This document shows, in pieces, positions 8,451 to 18,804 of a stretch of 64,000 nt of DNA. The position numbers and the translations under genes were made by a program. Positions within the stretch are counted from its first letter, which is position 1. The number at the start of each line of letters is the position of its first letter. The stretch comes from Gammaproteobacteria bacterium. GTDB lineage: Bacteria > Pseudomonadota > Gammaproteobacteria > Competibacterales > Competibacteraceae. The notes under the pieces are model-generated. The model saw only the letters and a program-made list of their open reading frames with translations. It did not search any database and was not told the origin of the DNA. The stretch spans positions 1 to 64,000 of the forward strand of contig JACKNF010000004.1 of assembly GCA_024234995.1 (NCBI GenBank), written 5' to 3'.

Positions 8451-9555
8451 CTTACGCATTGACAAGCATCGTATGATGTGGTCGGTAAAGACGAACTCGG
8501 TCCACGAAGGTTTTCGGCTGATGAGAGTCATCAGTCGCCCATCGACAGCGTTGCACTTTGGCGATGTATGTTTTTTGTTGGGTGAGCCGCATTCGCCAAC
8601 GGGGAATCGCTTGGCAGAGATCATGGAGATCAGCCATGATAGCGTCAACCGGTTTTGCTCCGCGAAGACTACACCCCCGCGATTTGTTCGAGGAAGCCTG
8701 CTCCGGCTTGAATTTGAAGGGTGGCACGATCAGTGTCGACGACAGTGTCTTGATAAACCGTACAGCCAATTGATGGCCTTTGTTGGGCATTTCTGGTCGG
8801 AAAACATCATGGTGTCGTGAAGGGGATCAATCTGATGACGTTGTATTACACCGATCCGCACGGTCGCCATCAACCGATCAATTACCGAATTTACGACAAA
8901 ACCGCGAACAAGACCAAAAACGATTATTTTCAGGAAATGCTCGTGGAAGTGCTCGCTTGGGGACTCCAGCCAGCCTGGGTCACCGGCGATAGCTGGTACA
9001 GTAGCACCGCGAATCTCAAGATGATTAAAAACCATCATCGGGGATTTCTGTTTGCACTGGAAAGCAACCGTCGGGTTTCCGTGGAAAAAGGCCAATGGCT
9101 CCAGGTACAACAACTGGCGATTCCCGAAGACGGCTCGCTCGTGTACCTCCGGGGATTCGGTACGGTCAAAGTGTTTCGGACGCAGTTGAAAAACCAACCA
9201 CGCCATTATGCCTTGTATCAGCCGAACGACGAGGATTGGGTCGCTTTTGATCGTCCTGCTTTCCTCAAGCTCCACGACCAACACTGGCAAATCGAGCAGT
9301 ATCATCGGACGCTCAAACAAGTGTGCCACATCGAGCATTTTCAGGTCCGACAACCCACCGCCATTCGCAACCATCTCTTTGCGGCGATCTGTGGCTATGT
9401 CCAATTGCAACGACTACAGGCTACCGATGTGATTCGTAATTGTTATCGTTTGCAGCGTGAGTTGTTTAATGAGGTGATTGCCGCGTTTATTAAAGCCTTC
9501 GCCCCCAACTTGGGACACCTCAACCCACAATTCCAACCTCCTGTCAATGCGTAAG
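8451..9555 (+). mobile_element. Insertion sequence, 1105 bp, DDE transposase (IS701/IS4-like)
   Basis: Bounded by perfect 14-base terminal inverted repeats: CTTACGCATTGACA (8451-8464) and TGTCAATGCGTAAG (9542-9555). It carries one transposase gene whose TAA lies inside the right repeat. It is flanked by a 24-base direct repeat and sits inside an IS630-like remnant. The 24-base duplication is longer than the target duplications usual for DDE elements, so it may not be a simple insertion scar. Confidence 0.85.
8473..9554 (+). pseudogene. Transposase with four frame disruptions
   Basis: DDE transposase resembling the IS701/IS4-type proteins common in cyanobacteria and gammaproteobacteria. Recognisable pieces in order: RLAEIMEISHDSVNRF, DLFEEACSGLNLKGGTISVDD (first catalytic Asp region), DKPYSQLMAFVGHFWS, KGINLMTLYYTDP, VTGDSWYSS (second Asp), WQIEQYHRTLKQ (Glu). 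These lie in successive frames. Each switch is explained by one missing base in or beside a short run: TTTT 8653-8656, CCCCC 8674-8678, near 8752, and GG 8799-8800. From 8817 to the TAA at 9554 the frame is intact. As written it cannot make a full enzyme. Confidence 0.8.
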
Positions 9556-9579
9556 GATCACTTATAAAAAACCTTTCTT
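9556..9579 (+). repeat. 24-base direct repeat, right copy
   Basis: Identical to 8423-8446 and directly abutting the IS right inverted repeat. Its end overlaps a perfect 20-base palindrome CCTTTCTT-TATA-AAGAAAGG (9572-9591). Confidence 0.85.
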
Positions 9580-9712
9580 TATAAAGAAAGGGATGAGCAA
9601 AAAAGAGCGGAATTTATTGAGCAGCTAAATAGGAAGTCTTCTAGACGCATTAGAATGGCCTTCGGTCGATATCGAGTCCGGGAGATTACTCCAACGAATC
9701 ATGAAGAGGGGA
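9580..9712 (+). pseudogene. IS630-type transposase ORFA remnant, right part
   Basis: Encodes KERDEQKRAEFIEQLNRKS, then unrelated residues to a TGA. It continues the frame of the 8324-8446 fragment once the IS and one copy of the 24-base repeat are removed, but a TAA at the join shows the gene was already broken or has since decayed. Confidence 0.5.
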
Positions 9713-9763
9713 TTCATTCTGGAACCAACAATTGAAACCTCATCGTCACCGTCTCACTTTGCA

Positions 9764-10783
9764 TCATGTGTCCTTCTCGCTTTCCGTAGCGTACTCAATG
9801 GCTTCCCGGGTATCCCACTGGGACTTGATCTCCAGTATCCGGGGCAAGATGGATTCGAACCTCTCTACCAGACGAGGCTCGAAGTGGCTACCAGAGCTTT
9901 CCCGCAGCGCCGCCACAGACTTCTCAATGGGCCAAGCTTCCTTATAAGGGCGTTTCATGGTCAAAGCATCGAATACGTCCGCCAGTGCGACGATACGGGC
10001 TGACTCTGGAATTGCCTTACCGGCCAAGCCATCCGGGTAGCCAGTGCCATCCCATTTTTCGTGATGACGGAGCGCAACTTCAGCGGCCATCTTGAACACA
10101 GCCCCATCGCTCTTGCAAAGGATATGGTAACCAATGCGGGTGTGCGTTTTCATGACCTCCCATTCGCCCGCATCCAGCTTGCCCGGTTTACGCAGGATGT
10201 GTCCGGGAATGCCCATCTTACCGGTATCGTGCATTGGGGCAGCTAGCTCGATACAACAGCACTGTTCCGAATTCCAGCCCAAGGCAGCAGCTAGCTCCCG
10301 GGCATAGGCTGCCATGCGCCAGATATGCACGCCCGTATCGGTATCGTTGTAATGACCGGCTGTGCCGAGCATGTAGATGGCATCACAATAGCTCTTTTCC
10401 AACCGGGAAGCTTGCACCAAAGAAAGGTGGGTCTTGACCCGGACCCGTAGGACCGGCGGGTAGATCGGTTTGACGATATAGTCCACAGCGCCGGCCTCAA
10501 AGCACGCGGCCTCGTCGCTCACGTCGTTCAGGCTGGTGACGAAGATAATGGGGATGTGGACAGTGTCGGGGTTCGCTTTGAGCGCACGGCAGGCGCTGTA
10601 GCCATCCATTTGGGGCATCTGGACATCCATGAGGATCAAGGACGGCGCATGTTTTGCGGCAGCGGCCAATGCTTCGATACCATTGCGGGCGAAAACCAAG
10701 CGGTAGTCGCTGCTAAGGACCTGGCGCATGGTGTCGAGATTCAATGGTTCATCATCGACGATGAGGATAGGTCGGTCAAGCAT
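9764..10783 (-). CDS. Response regulator with HD-GYP phosphodiesterase output (RpfG-like)
   Basis: A cytosolic 339-residue protein expected to hydrolyse cyclic di-GMP when phosphorylated. Receiver domain residues about 3-120 (LIVDDEPLN, phospho-acceptor in LILMDVQMPQMDG, Lys in YIVKP). HD-GYP domain about 140-320 with the metal-binding HD in APMHDTGKMGIP, the HH pair in ALRHHEKWDGTGYPDGLAG, and the GYP tripeptide. ATG 10783 is preferred, with AAGGA 8 bases upstream; the frame is open 43 codons further but lacks domain similarity. It is the last gene of a four-gene minus-strand operon, 10 bases after the hybrid kinase. Confidence 0.92.
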   Translation of the reverse strand: MLDRPILIVDDEPLNLDTMRQVLSSDYRLVFARNGIEALAAAAKHAPSLILMDVQMPQMDGYSACRALKANPDTVHIPIIFVTSLNDVSDEAACFEAGAVDYIVKPIYPPVLRVRVKTHLSLVQASRLEKSYCDAIYMLGTAGHYNDTDTGVHIWRMAAYARELAAALGWNSEQCCCIELAAPMHDTGKMGIPGHILRKPGKLDAGEWEVMKTHTRIGYHILCKSDGAVFKMAAEVALRHHEKWDGTGYPDGLAGKAIPESARIVALADVFDALTMKRPYKEAWPIEKSVAALRESSGSHFEPRLVERFESILPRILEIKSQWDTREAIEYATESEKDT

Positions 10784-10793
10784 GATGAATCCT

Positions 10794-13700
10794 TCATAAA
10801 GTGATACCGAGTTCTTCAGCCAAGGTGCGGGTGACGGCTTCGGCACCCCGGAAATCGTAGTGCGCCACGGCTGATTGAAGAGGGATGAGGCGGTCAGCGG
10901 GCAATAGAACACTCAGCTTGCCCAGTAGAGGTGTGACCCGCTCGGGAGTGTCCGCGTCGAGGGCTTCCAGGATGCAGGCCAGCAGGCCGTTGATCTGATC
11001 CAAACCACAGGGGATGGTTTGAGTCACCGGCTCAGGCGGCTCAAGCGGGGCATAGGCCGCAACCGCCTTCAAGGCCGTGTCCAGAGCGATGCGAAGCCGG
11101 ACCAGGGCATCCGTAACGTCCTGGCCGGTGTGTAGCAACCCCTCTACAGCAACAGCGGCGGCGGCCACCGAATTCAGGCCCAGGTTACCCGCTACCCCCT
11201 TCATCTTATGCATCATAATTGATGCGCTAGTTGGGTCGATACCGGTCAGGTTCGATTCAACACCCGAATACTGCTGGGCAAACTTGCGCAGGTACTGTTT
11301 ATAGATGATCGGGTCCTTGAAGATACTCAAGCCACGGGTTTCATCGAGATCGGGTAAATCTATGACCGGTTCGGCGCGAGGTACGCATTCAGCCAGCGCG
11401 TATCGCGTTCCCCCGTAGGCTGAATAGGTCAGTGCGCGAATCCGGGCAATGGCCTCATCCACGTCGAAAGGCTTGGGGATAAAGCCTGACATACCAGCGG
11501 CCAGCGCCGCATCCTGCTGGTCATTGAAGGCGCCAGCGGTTAAGGCCACCACAGGCAATCTAGACAATGCTGGCTGCTGACGAATGATACGCGTGGCCTC
11601 ATAGCCATCCATGACGGGCATTTGCACATCCATTAAGACGATGTCCACCGCATCGGAATGAGCCATGAGCCAATCCACCGCTTCACGGCCATTATCGACC
11701 AAGTGGACCTGAGCACCCTCATCGGCGAGGATACGTTCGGCGACATCTCGATTGATGTCGCTGTCGTCCACCACCAGCACGCGCAAACCCGCCAAGCGCT
11801 GCTGGCTTTGCGGAAGTGGCTCGGCGGCTGCTGTCCCTTCGAGCCGGGTGGTGTAAGCTTGAGCGACAGCTTGATAGAGTGCGGCGGGACCCAGTGGTTT
11901 GTTCAACACCGCATCCACCTGCTGGCCACCCGGCGCCGCCAGCACCGCATCACGATCGTGAGCGGTGATGATGAACAAGAGCGGCCAGCATGATTTGGGC
12001 AGAGTATTACGAATCGCGCTCGCAACGGCTAAACCGTCCAGGCCCGGCATTTTCCAGTCCAATAGGACCACCCCGTGAGGACCTTGCAGCGTTTTCTGAC
12101 TCAAGACCTGTCGCAGAGTTTCCTGGCCGGAATCTGTCAATTGATAGCGCCAGCCCAGCGAAGCGGCGGTTGCCGCCAGAGCCTCCTGGGTTATCGGGTT
12201 ATCGTCGGCGATCAGGATGTTCAAGTGGGCCAGTTCACACAGAGCGTCCTGGTGGGTTTCTAGCCGATCGAAACACAAGGTAAACCAGAACGTGCTGCCT
12301 TTGCCGGGGGCGCTGGTCAGCTCTATGTCACCGCCCATTAGATTCACCAGGCGGCGGCAGATAGCAAGGCCCAGCCCGGTTCCGCCAAAACGACGGGTCG
12401 TGGAAGCGTCGGCTTGGGCAAAGGGACTGAAGAGCTGGCGTTGCACCGCGGCGTTTATTCCCATACCCGAGTCCCGCACTACGAAGCGCAAACTGACCCG
12501 GCTCGCGTCTTGGTCGACTACTCTGACCTTGACCTCGACAAATCCAGCTTCGGTAAACTTGATGGCGTTGCTGGTGAGGTTGATCAGGACCGACTGAGCC
12601 GCAGGGCATCGCCGCGCATCTGGCCAATTTGGGCTGAAGGCGGGGAAACGATGAGTTCCAGTTTCTTACCGGCGGCATTGGCCGACATGATCGTGGCCAG
12701 ATTATCCAGGACCTCATTCAGGGAGAAGGCACTTGCTCGATCTCCAGGCGACCGGCTTCGATCTTCGAGAAATCCAGGATGTCGTTGATGATGCCGAGCA
12801 AGGTGCGTCCTGAGCTGTGAATCTTCTGCGCTAGCTTACGCGCCTCCTCAGGCAAGTGCTGCTTGGTCAACAGATAGGCCAGGCCCAGTACAGCGTTCAT
12901 GGGCGTACGGATCTCGTGGCTCATATTAGCCAGGAATTCACTTTTTTCACCCGCGCCAGCCGCTCGGCTTCCTGGCGCGCCATTTCCAGTTGGGCCGTGC
13001 GCTCTGCCACCCGTGCTTCGAGAGTGTCCTGGTGCTGGATAAGTTCTTGCTCCATGGCCTTTCGCTCGGTGATGTCGCGCAGGATGGCGGTGTAGGTGGT
13101 CTGATTCGCTACCGTTACTTTGGAAAGGTTAATTTTCGGCTGGAAATTCGCTGCCGTCCTTGCGCTGGCCATACAACGCAACGTGGCGTTCGCTCGGTTT
13201 CCGTGCGGTGTCGCCACTCTGGGCAAACTGGCGCACATGGTGGTCATGGATCGTCGCGAAACGATCGGGCAGCAGGAGGCTTAAGGGCTGACCCAATGCC
13301 TCGTCTGCGGTATAACCGAAGACAGTCTCCGCACCCTTGTTGAAAATTACGATGCGCCACTGCTCATTCACCGAGATGATGGCATCGGAAGCCGTATCCA
13401 GGACATTGCGGTAATTGATTGCCGCGATCTGATTCTGGCGGCGGGACTTGGCTTCGCGCAGTTCACGCGCCAGGGCCGGAGCCAGGCGCGTGAGGTTATC
13501 CTTCATGAGGTAGTCTTGGGCGCCGTCCGCCATGGCCTTCACACCGATGCCGTCTTCGACAGTGCCCGACACGAAGAAAAAAGGAGTGGTCTTGTCCTGC
13601 GCGCGGATGATTTCGAGGGCGCTCAGACCATCGAAGTTGGGCAGACTATAGTCGGAGATGATGATGTCCCAGGTCTGACCATCCAGGGCGGCGCGTAGAT

Positions 13701-13830
13701 CCGGCGCGGTCTCCACTTGCCGGTGCGACACCTGATAACCTGCCTCGCGCAAGGTATGAAGCAACAGCAGGGCGTCATCGACTGAATCTTCGATCAGCAG
13801 GACGCGCAAAATGTTCGAATCGGTCGCCAT
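10794..13830 (-). pseudogene. Hybrid sensor histidine kinase (REC-PAS-HisKA-HATPase-REC-REC-HPT) with four frameshifts
   Basis: Assembled across frames this is one protein of about 1010 residues. It begins with a receiver (MATDSNILRVLLIEDSVDD), then PAS (NYRNVLDTASDAIISVN), a coiled linker, HisKA (MSHEIRTPMNAVLGLA), HATPase (VRDSGMGINAAVQ ... GGTGLGLAICRRLVNLMGG), two receivers (LNILIADDNP; LRVLVVDDSDINRD) and a C-terminal HPT with MMHKMKGVAGNLG. Breaks lie at about 13133-13136 (extra A on the coding strand), 12942-12947 (A-run length), 12725 (missing T) and 12590 (missing base), each at or beside a short run. Upstream and downstream regulators suggest a phosphorelay ending at the HD-GYP protein. 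The breaks may be real decay or sequencing error. Confidence 0.8.
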
Positions 13831-13841
13831 GCCACGTTCCG

Positions 13842-14279
13842 TCAGATGGGCGCCAACTCGTTCAGTAGCAGCCAGTACATACCCAGATTGCGCGCCGCTT
13901 CAGTGAACTGGTCGAAGTTCACCGGCTTACGCACATAGCTGTTAGCACCCAGGTCATAGCTGGCGATCAGGTCTTGTTCTTCCTTAGACGTAGTCAGAAT
14001 CACGACCGGCTGACGGCGGGTCCGGGGGTCGGCGCGGATTTGCCGGAGCACTTCCAGCCCGTCCACCTTGGGCATGTTCAAGTCGAGCAACACGACAGCG
14101 GGCAGTTCATTGACGTTGCGTCCGGCATATTCGCCCTGGCCAAATAGGTAATCCAAGGCCTCAGCACCGTCGCGGGCGACCACTACTTTATTGCCAATGT
14201 GGTTCATCTCCAGCGCGTGCAGTGTCAACACCTCATCGTCTGGATTGTCTTCCACCAGCAGAATGACCTTATTTGCCAT
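13842..14279 (-). CDS. Single-domain response regulator (Rcp1/CheY-like)
   Basis: A 145-residue receiver without an output domain. It has the acidic pocket VEDNPDDE (about 8-15), phospho-acceptor Asp in VVLLDLNMPKVDG, Thr in ILTTSKEE and Lys in YVRKPVNF. This subfamily, with an insertion around YLFGQGEYAGR, commonly partners bacteriophytochrome-type kinases, whose HisKA type the upstream kinase carries. It lies 11 bases after that kinase and 11 before the hybrid kinase, so it is probably the phosphotransfer shuttle between them. Confidence 0.9.
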   Translation of the reverse strand: MANKVILLVEDNPDDEVLTLHALEMNHIGNKVVVARDGAEALDYLFGQGEYAGRNVNELPAVVLLDLNMPKVDGLEVLRQIRADPRTRRQPVVILTTSKEEQDLIASYDLGANSYVRKPVNFDQFTEAARNLGMYWLLLNELAPI

Positions 14280-14290
14280 CGTTGGCCTCG

Positions 14291-17158
14291 CTATCGATTC
14301 AATGTGAAATGAAATACGGCGCCATGGCCAACCTCACCGGCAGCCCACACCTTGCCGCCGTGTTTACGCACCACGCGTTGGACAGTGGCCAGACCGATGC
14401 CGGTTCCCGGAAATTCCTTGGTCTGATGGAGACGCTGAAAGGCGCCGAAGAGTTTTTGCGCATAGGCCATGTCGAAGCCGGCGCCATTGTCGCGCACGAA
14501 GAAGGCCTTCTGGCCTTCATGCTCTTCATGGCCAAATTCGATACATGCTTCTATCTTTTTGCTGGTGAACTTCCACGCATTGCCCAACAGGTTGTCCAGG
14601 GCAATCCGCACCAGGCGCGTGTCACCCCAGGCATGTATCCCGGGTTGAATGCGAATCTCGACTTGGCGTTCGGGATCGGCCTCGCGCAACTGTGCGATGA
14701 CCTCCTCCACCAGAGCGCTCAGGTCCAAATCTTCCGGCACCAGTCCGGTCCGGGTGATGCGAGAGAGTGCGAGCAGATCATCGATCAGTAGGCCCATGCG
14801 CTGGGCAGCAGCGCGCATCCGTTGCAAGTAATCCCGGCCCGCGTCATCTAACTGGTCGGTATAGCTTTTAAGTAAGATGTTGCTGAAACCGTCTACCGAG
14901 CGCAACGGCGCACGCAGGTCATGCGAAACCGAGTAGGAGAACGCTTCCAGTTCACGGTTGATGGCGACCAATTCAGCGGTGCGTTCCTCGACACGGCGTT
15001 CGAGATTGGCGTTCAGTTCGAGGATACGGGCTTCCGCTTCTTTTTCCTCGGTGATATCACGGTTGATGCCGACCACCTGCACAACCTGACTATCCTGGTT
15101 GCGTTCGACGATGGCGGCGGCTTGAATCCAACGTATTTGGCCGTCGTCGCGGATCACACGAAAGATCGGACCGTACGGGCCCGCGCCGGCGATATGCTGA
15201 TGGAGTTTCTCCTCGACATAGCCGATATCGTCTGGATGGACATGGGCGCGCCAAAAATCGTAATAGAGATCATTGCGCAATGCTTTCGGCACGCCGTATA
15301 CCTCAAGCATCCGGTCATCCCAAATTAGATGGTTGTCCGCTAAATACCAGATCCAGATGCCGATGCCTGCCGCATCGACGGTCAGCTTCATGCGTTCCAG
15401 GGCGGCTTGTAGCTGTTGCTCCAGTTGCCGGCGCTGAGAAAGGTCGGTAACGGATGCCAGCACCAGGTTACCGTCAGGCGTCTCGACCGGATTGAGGCCG
15501 ATTTCCACTGGCGCCTCGCTCCCATCCTTACGCAAAACGGACAAGCTAAACTCTAAATCTATGGTACGTGCTTCAGGTGTGGCCAGAAGGTTATTGACAT
15601 GATCTGTATGTATCTGGCGCGACCAGGCCGGAATCAAATTTTCGAGCGCCATGCCGGCCAGTTCCTCGCCCGTATAACCGAACAGTTCCTCGGCCTTGCG
15701 GTTAGCCAAGGTGATGATCTGCGCTTGGTCGATCATCAGCATCGCGGTGGGCGCCGCCTCCACAGCCAGACGAAAGCGCGCCTCGCTGCGCTTCTGCCCG
15801 GTGACGTCGCGCACAGTCTTAGCGACACCCATCATGTGTCCATCTGCGGTGCGGATAGGGGAGATGGTAACAGACACATCGATATTGCTGCCGTCACGCC
15901 GATGCCACACTGTGGTAAAATGAGATACACTCTCTCCGCGCTCGATACGCGCTAGGATTTCCGCCTCCTCGTTCTGCAAGGCAGAGGGTACGACCAAGCG
16001 GCTCAGCATCTGCCCTATCGCTTCCTCTGCCGGGTAACCGAAGATCTGTTCAGCCGCCTGGTTCCAACTGGTGATGGTGCCCTCCAAGGTCGTGCCGATG
16101 ATGGCATCATTGGCGCTCTCCACGATAGCAGCCAGACGAGCCTGGGTGAGCAGCGATCGCCGCTGGCGCTCGCGGCTGAGCAAGTAGATGAGGATAGCTA
16201 CTAGTGCGGAAACTGCTACGGTTTGTCCTGCCACCTCGCGTGGATCGGTTAGATTCATGGTGCTGATGAAATGTGGCAGGGCCTTTATTTCGGCTCGCCA
16301 ATGCCGGCCATACAGGGTGATAGGGATAAGCTTGACCAACCCATCTACGACCGGCACATCCGCCTCGACCGAGGCATAGAAACGATCCGGTTTTTCAGCA
16401 TCGCTATCGTAAAGGGCCAGGGAAAACTCGCCGTCATGGAAGTCGAAATCGGCTAGCACCTCATCGATGACCAAGGGCGTATAGGCCAAGCCGAGCGCCG
16501 CTTGCTCGCGAGATTCGGGCAAGGCCAAGCTCACCCCTGCACGATAAACAGGAATCAGGAACAGGAACCCGCGCTTAATCTTACCGCTAGCCTGCACCAA
16601 GGTAATGGGCCGGGTCAGAGTCGGCACACCGTCACGCATGGCGGCTAACGCGGCCTGCCAGCGGTTGGTTTCCGAGGCAATGTCCAAGCCAACCGCCTCC
16701 CGATTGTTCGCTTCCGGCTCGATGTACTGGATGACCAGGCGTTCTCCGTCATGGGGCGTCAATTGCCTGATCTGAAAATCCGGCTTACCGTCACGCCGCG
16801 CCGCTTGTAGAAAACTGGCTTCTTCGCCAGGCCATACCCTGCGGATGAAACCGTATCCCCGCGAACCGGGAAATTCGTGATCGAGATCACGCGACTGGCT
16901 ATAAGCGATGAATTTCTCTCGGGTGATACCGTCAACACCAACGGTAATCATAGCGCCCCGTGCGCCACGGAGACCGTATTCATATGTCTGCATGCGCGTT
17001 TTCAATTGGCCCGCGGCCCGCTCGGCCAGATTGGTAAAACGCCCCGTCTTCTCGGCATGCTGAACTCTGGCAAGATGGATGCCCTTGTACGCGGCTACCG
17101 CACACCCGAGCATGAATGCAATGAACGCCCAGAGGAGCGGTCCTCTTGCGCTGATCAT
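14291..17158 (-). CDS. Membrane sensor histidine kinase, CHASE plus PAS domains
   Basis: A 955-residue inner-membrane kinase. TM1 at 7-25, then a periplasmic CHASE domain about 30-300 (YEYGLRGARGAM, SRDLDHEFPGSRGYGFIRRV, VIQYIEPEANNREAVGLD), TM2 near 313-332 (AVSALVAILIYLLSRERQRR), then three PAS/PAC units (IVESANDAIIGT; RLAVEAAPTAMLMIDQ; LTVDAAGIGIWIWYL). A bacteriophytochrome-type HisKA carries the phospho-His in SYSVSHDLRAPLRSVDGF; HATPase follows with FVRDNGAGFDM and GTGIGLATVQRVVRKHGG. CHASE domains bind small extracellular ligands, unidentified here. First gene of the phosphorelay operon. Confidence 0.92.
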   Translation of the reverse strand: MISARGPLLWAFIAFMLGCAVAAYKGIHLARVQHAEKTGRFTNLAERAAGQLKTRMQTYEYGLRGARGAMITVGVDGITREKFIAYSQSRDLDHEFPGSRGYGFIRRVWPGEEASFLQAARRDGKPDFQIRQLTPHDGERLVIQYIEPEANNREAVGLDIASETNRWQAALAAMRDGVPTLTRPITLVQASGKIKRGFLFLIPVYRAGVSLALPESREQAALGLAYTPLVIDEVLADFDFHDGEFSLALYDSDAEKPDRFYASVEADVPVVDGLVKLIPITLYGRHWRAEIKALPHFISTMNLTDPREVAGQTVAVSALVAILIYLLSRERQRRSLLTQARLAAIVESANDAIIGTTLEGTITSWNQAAEQIFGYPAEEAIGQMLSRLVVPSALQNEEAEILARIERGESVSHFTTVWHRRDGSNIDVSVTISPIRTADGHMMGVAKTVRDVTGQKRSEARFRLAVEAAPTAMLMIDQAQIITLANRKAEELFGYTGEELAGMALENLIPAWSRQIHTDHVNNLLATPEARTIDLEFSLSVLRKDGSEAPVEIGLNPVETPDGNLVLASVTDLSQRRQLEQQLQAALERMKLTVDAAGIGIWIWYLADNHLIWDDRMLEVYGVPKALRNDLYYDFWRAHVHPDDIGYVEEKLHQHIAGAGPYGPIFRVIRDDGQIRWIQAAAIVERNQDSQVVQVVGINRDITEEKEAEARILELNANLERRVEERTAELVAINRELEAFSYSVSHDLRAPLRSVDGFSNILLKSYTDQLDDAGRDYLQRMRAAAQRMGLLIDDLLALSRITRTGLVPEDLDLSALVEEVIAQLREADPERQVEIRIQPGIHAWGDTRLVRIALDNLLGNAWKFTSKKIEACIEFGHEEHEGQKAFFVRDNGAGFDMAYAQKLFGAFQRLHQTKEFPGTGIGLATVQRVVRKHGGKVWAAGEVGHGAVFHFTLNR

Positions 17159-17296
17159 TGCAGGCTTCCTGGCAAGTAAGCATGCACGAGTATCATCGCT
17201 TGATTCCTTGATGATTAATATCTAACTGAAAATCTGTGGATGGAAGGCAGCAGGATGTCATCATGGCATTTTGCAGGTCAGCCGGATGAAAGGACA

Positions 17297-17797
17297 TTAG
17301 ACATCATTCACAGCTTTAAATCCGGTTTTATCCTGAAATCCGGTTTCTTCTTCTGGATCAACGGTAGTCACCAGTCTGGGAATGCTTGGGCAACCTAGTT
17401 GAAGCAATGAATTCAATAAGTTGTATGGATGCTTCTGCTCTGTGTCGGTTTTGGGGGCGACGATATCGCCGGGAGGGAAGCCGTTTTCCTTGAGTAACAT
17501 TGGAAGCGCGCCTTGAAACACGCGAACGCGTGCCGTCAAATAGACAATGCGATATCCGCTCTTGGCATACATTTGCGCTGCCGTGGCCGCATCCTGGCGG
17601 GCTGTGAATATCTCCGTAACCGTCGGCGTCAAGGTTCCATCCACATCAAAGACAACGATTTCCGGCTTCATTCGCGAAGCATCTGGAATGCGGGTAACTG
17701 GCACTTCTGCACAGCCAGAGGTGATGGTCATGCTGCCCAGCATCAATCCTACACAAATGCCGCCGCAGCGCTCATAGTATCGTGATAAGCCGGTCAT
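17297..17797 (-). CDS. HAD-superfamily lipoprotein
   Basis: A 166-residue exported lipoprotein. From ATG 17797, preceded by AGGAGGAGG, the N-terminus has a hydrophobic stretch ending in the lipobox TSGC (MLGSMTITSGC). The rest is HAD-like: motif I VVFDVDGTLTPTV and motif II YLTAR. It resembles the LNS2/lipin-like HAD branch, with motifs III/IV weak. The start lies 26 bases inside the end of the metallo-beta-lactamase gene, so the two are translationally coupled. Substrate unknown; likely periplasmic membrane face. Confidence 0.75.
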   Translation of the reverse strand: MTGLSRYYERCGGICVGLMLGSMTITSGCAEVPVTRIPDASRMKPEIVVFDVDGTLTPTVTEIFTARQDAATAAQMYAKSGYRIVYLTARVRVFQGALPMLLKENGFPPGDIVAPKTDTEQKHPYNLLNSLLQLGCPSIPRLVTTVDPEEETGFQDKTGFKAVNDV

Positions 17798-18787
17798 CGG
17801 CGCCTCCTCCTGCATAGACACGGGTTTCACCCACCTCGAGCGCGATAAGTCTGCCTTGTGAAAGCGCCTCTTTCTTCGTGGCCTCATGAAGGTCTTTCAA
17901 AGGCTGATCAAACGTCACCGCGGAATTTTGAAAAGTCTCAAAATGCATCGCGATACTGAGTTTCGCTCCCAGATCTTTATGGGCAGCGGCCGCTTCAGCG
18001 GGGTTCATGTGTATCGGTTGCATGAACCAGCGAGGCAAGTAGTCGCCAATCGGCAGCAGGGCGATATCAGGAGAACCAAGGCGTTTCTTTATTTCTGCAT
18101 AGTGAGAGGAATAACCGGCGTCGCCGCCAAAATAGACACTCCGGCCCCCGTGCTGAATGAAATAACTTCCCCACAGGCTTTTATCCAGATCGAAAAGGCC
18201 GCGCCTGGATGAATGCTGGGTTGGGGTGAAAGTGATGAGGGTGCTAGGATTGATCTCGACGCTGGCCCACCAATCTAACTCCTGAACATCCTTAAATCCG
18301 ATGGATTCGACCAATGCCTTGTCGCCCACCGGCACAAGCACTTTCGGAGCAAACCGCTCATTGAGCTTCATCAACGTCGCAATATCCAGATGGTCATAGT
18401 GATTATGGCTAATAACGATGACGTTGATGTGCGGTAGCGCTTCAAGCTGGACCCCCGGCGCTCTAACACGCTTCATGCCCAGCCAGCTTATGGGGCCAGC
18501 CTGATCCGACCAGACAGGATCGGTGAGAATGTTCAGCCCAGGAAACTGAATTAAAAAAGTTGCATGGTTTACGAAGGTGAGGCCAACATCTTCAGGACCG
18601 ACGAGAAACCCGGTGAATACGCTTCGGTCATTGCCGGGTTATGAAATTTCTTCCCATTGAAAGGGTCCGAAGTTCTTACCCCTGCCGCCGGGGTGCAGCC
18701 CAGCATATGAAATAGGGAGAACCCTAAAACCATTGCCATCGCCGCTGCCTTCCGTTTGACACCCTTTTGAGTCGAAGTATTTGTCAT
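17772..18787 (-). pseudogene. NAPE-PLD/UlaG-like metallo-beta-lactamase-fold lipoprotein with one frameshift
   Basis: Reconstructed as one gene from ATG 18787. A lipoprotein signal (MVLGFSLFHMLGC) leads into DPFNGKKFHNPAM. The frame then breaks at the CCC run 18609-18611 and resumes as GPEDVGLTFVNHATFLIQF, LNILTDPVWSDQAGP, then the metal site SHNHYDHLD, FGGDAGYSSHY and AMHFETF. This is the N-acyl-phosphatidylethanolamine phospholipase D-like branch, predicted to be a metal-dependent hydrolase of lipid or lactone substrates. One extra base restores the whole frame, so either a sequencing slip or a fresh mutation. The 3' end overlaps the HAD lipoprotein gene. Confidence 0.75.
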
Positions 18788-18804
18788 GGGCAAGATTTGA
18801 TCGG

